DNA from: Spirochaetaceae bacterium
GTDB taxonomy: Bacteria > Spirochaetota > Spirochaetia > Treponematales > Breznakiellaceae
Reading direction: 5' to 3'
NCBI GenBank assembly: GCA_031257135.1
Contig: JAIRPH010000131.1
Location: 1-6,704, forward strand
DNA: 6,704 nt
A program made the translations under genes and the position numbers. Positions within the stretch are counted from its first letter, which is position 1. The number at the start of each line of letters is the position of its first letter. The notes under the pieces are model-generated. The model ran no database searches and was not told the origin of the DNA. It worked only from the letters and a program-made list of their open reading frames with translations. Positions 6,214 through 6,704 of the stretch are shown here, one piece after another.

Positions 6214-6248
6214 TCTGACGCCTACTTACGCTTTAAGTAAGCGTCAGA
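6214..6248. repeat. 35-nt inverted repeat (two-part hairpin)
   Basis: TCTGACGC (6214-6221) pairs with GCGTCAGA (6241-6248). After a single C/A mismatch, TACTTA (6223-6228) pairs with TAAGTA (6234-6239) around a 5-nt loop, CGCTT. This makes 14 base pairs in all. No T-run follows on either strand, so it does not look like an intrinsic terminator. It abuts the candidate -10 of the minus-strand gene and could be a regulator site, an RNA structure or a dispersed palindromic element. Confidence 0.7.
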
Positions 6249-6296
6249 GATTGCCGAACAAGCCAAAACCATGCCAAGATATATGCTAATTTCAGC

Positions 6297-6357
6297 AAAA
6301 AAACTTAAAAAAAAAGAAAAAATCAACTTGACCTTTTATGTTAGATTAGAATAATCT
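6297..6357 (+). promoter_or_regulatory. Promoter of the flavodoxin gene with upstream A-tract
   Basis: TTGACC (6328-6333) matches the -35 consensus at five of six positions. TAATCT (6352-6357) follows at 18-bp spacing, and ATAATC one base earlier gives 17 bp. Directly upstream, 6297-6322 is almost all A, like an UP element or intrinsically bent DNA that raises promoter strength. The start would be near 6364, giving a leader of about 30 nt with GAGG (6385-6388) before the ATG. Confidence 0.6.
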
Positions 6358-6358
6358 A
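6342..6358. promoter_or_regulatory. Perfect 7-3-7 palindrome, likely operator
   Basis: TAGATTA-GAA-TAATCTA is a perfect inverted repeat of 7 bp arms around 3 nt. It lies between the -35 and -10 elements and covers the -10, where a bound dimeric repressor would block polymerase. The size and AT-rich character suit a winged-helix regulator such as a MarR-type or Fur/PerR-type protein. It is not an exact match to a Fur or PerR box as I know them. No regulator gene is visible in the window. Confidence 0.55.
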
Positions 6359-6393
6359 GTAATATAAAACTAACTTAATAATATGAGGCTAAC

Positions 6394-6704
6394 ATGATAG
6401 AGAAAGGATTAATCGTCTATTCCAGCAGGACCGGAAATACCCGGAAAATTGCGGAAGGCATCGCCCGGGGATTTACCGGACAAGGCGTTCAGGTGCGGCT
6501 TGTAGCGATTGAGGAAAAGCCTGTTCCCGGCGATGATGAATGGACGCTGGTAGGCTTTTGGGCGGATCGCGGAGACGCCGATGAAAAGGCGCGAGAGTAC
6601 CTCAAGAGCCTGCGGAACCGGTATGTCGGGGTTTTCGGCACGTTGGGCGCGTACCCCGATTCCGATCACGCGAGGGAAATCGCAAAAAAAGTAGAAGAAC
6701 TAAC
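6394..6704 (+). CDS. Flavodoxin-like protein, N-terminal 103 residues (cut by window edge)
   Basis: This is an FMN-binding flavodoxin-fold protein, expected to carry electrons in the cytoplasm. The first strand GLIVYSS leads into the FMN phosphate loop SSRTGNT (10-16), then a helix with KIAEGIARGF. GFWADRGDADEKAREYLK (54-71) contributes Trp56, which is likely to stack on the flavin, and VGVFGTLGAYPDS (78-90) forms the second flavin loop. GFW-x-D-x-G-x-A-D followed by FGTLGA is characteristic of a short flavodoxin subgroup seen in anaerobes, not of the classical Fld proteins. The bilirubin reductase partner BilS is, as I recall, related in type, but the link is only a suggestion. The ATG at 6394 has GAGG (6385-6388) 5 nt upstream and a promoter with an operator-like palindrome. 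The C-terminus lies beyond the window, so length and any fused domain are unknown. Confidence 0.88.
   Translation, partial: MIEKGLIVYSSRTGNTRKIAEGIARGFTGQGVQVRLVAIEEKPVPGDDEWTLVGFWADRGDADEKAREYLKSLRNRYVGVFGTLGAYPDSDHAREIAKKVEEL

Larger units (their letters stand above)
6098..6393. other. Divergent spacer between the AI-2E family and flavodoxin genes
   Basis: This gap of nearly 300 bases separates two divergent genes. It holds a candidate -10 element for the minus-strand gene (6208-6213), a 35-nt hairpin (6214-6248), a long A-rich tract (about 6297-6322), a plus-strand promoter (6328-6357) and a palindrome on that promoter (6342-6358). A 27-codon open frame (6271-6354) has no ribosome site, and I do not call it a gene. 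Confidence 0.6.

Noticed and set aside
5595..6218. 207-residue plus-strand open frame
   Set aside because: It is antisense to the AI-2E family gene, whose family motifs are clear. Its own translation is rich in Arg, Thr and Ile with no recognisable domain.
6271..6354. 27-codon plus-strand open frame rich in Lys
   Set aside because: There is no ribosome site. The Lys codons are the A-tract, and the stop falls inside the promoter palindrome.

Overview
The window looks like a piece of a spirochaete chromosome, most probably a Treponema-type organism. The main reason is the transporter in the middle: a TRAP system whose two membrane subunits (DctQ and DctM) are fused in one 628-residue protein, next to a DctP-type binding protein with an unusual ligand pocket. 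This arrangement recalls the TatP/TatQM system of Treponema pallidum (compared from memory, no search run). Simple-sequence repeats and AT-rich spacers between fairly GC-rich genes fit a larger free-living or gut treponeme, but the species cannot be fixed from the sequence.

Layout: (1) 1-201, minus strand: the N-terminus of a dynamin-like GTPase, cut by the window edge. (2) 202-740: a gene-free stretch with a leader hairpin, a 42-bp-period tandem repeat, a 9.6-copy octanucleotide repeat and a UUCG hairpin that may end the tRNA transcript. (3) 741-813, minus: tRNA-Ala(CGC). (4) 881-2065, plus: a membrane-anchored family 2 glycosyltransferase, divergent from the tRNA with interleaved promoters. 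(5) 2011-3897 and 3907-4920, minus: the TRAP QM fusion and the TRAP binding protein, read P then QM, 9 nt apart, behind a near-consensus promoter. The 3' end of QM overlaps the 3' end of the glycosyltransferase gene by 55 bp, tail to tail. (6) 4994-6097, minus: an AI-2E/PerM family membrane protein directly upstream of the TRAP genes. (7) 6098-6393: a spacer with a 35-nt hairpin, an A-tract, a promoter and a perfect 7-3-7 palindrome lying on that promoter. (8) 6394-6704, plus: the N-terminal part of a flavodoxin-like protein, cut by the window edge.

How the parts work together: the binding protein would capture a solute in the periplasm and pass it to the QM permease for ion-driven uptake. 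The position that holds the carboxylate-binding arginine in classical DctP proteins appears to be glycine here, so the ligand may not be a simple organic acid. The AI-2E family gene can be co-transcribed by read-through, but the TRAP pair also has its own promoter. The glycosyltransferase probably makes or exports a surface glycan or glycolipid and is not obviously linked to the transporter. The flavodoxin gene looks individually regulated by a dimeric repressor. I see no CRISPR array, phage, insertion sequence or defence system. The most unusual items are the two repeat arrays, the modified TRAP binding protein, the convergent gene overlap and the operator-like palindrome.
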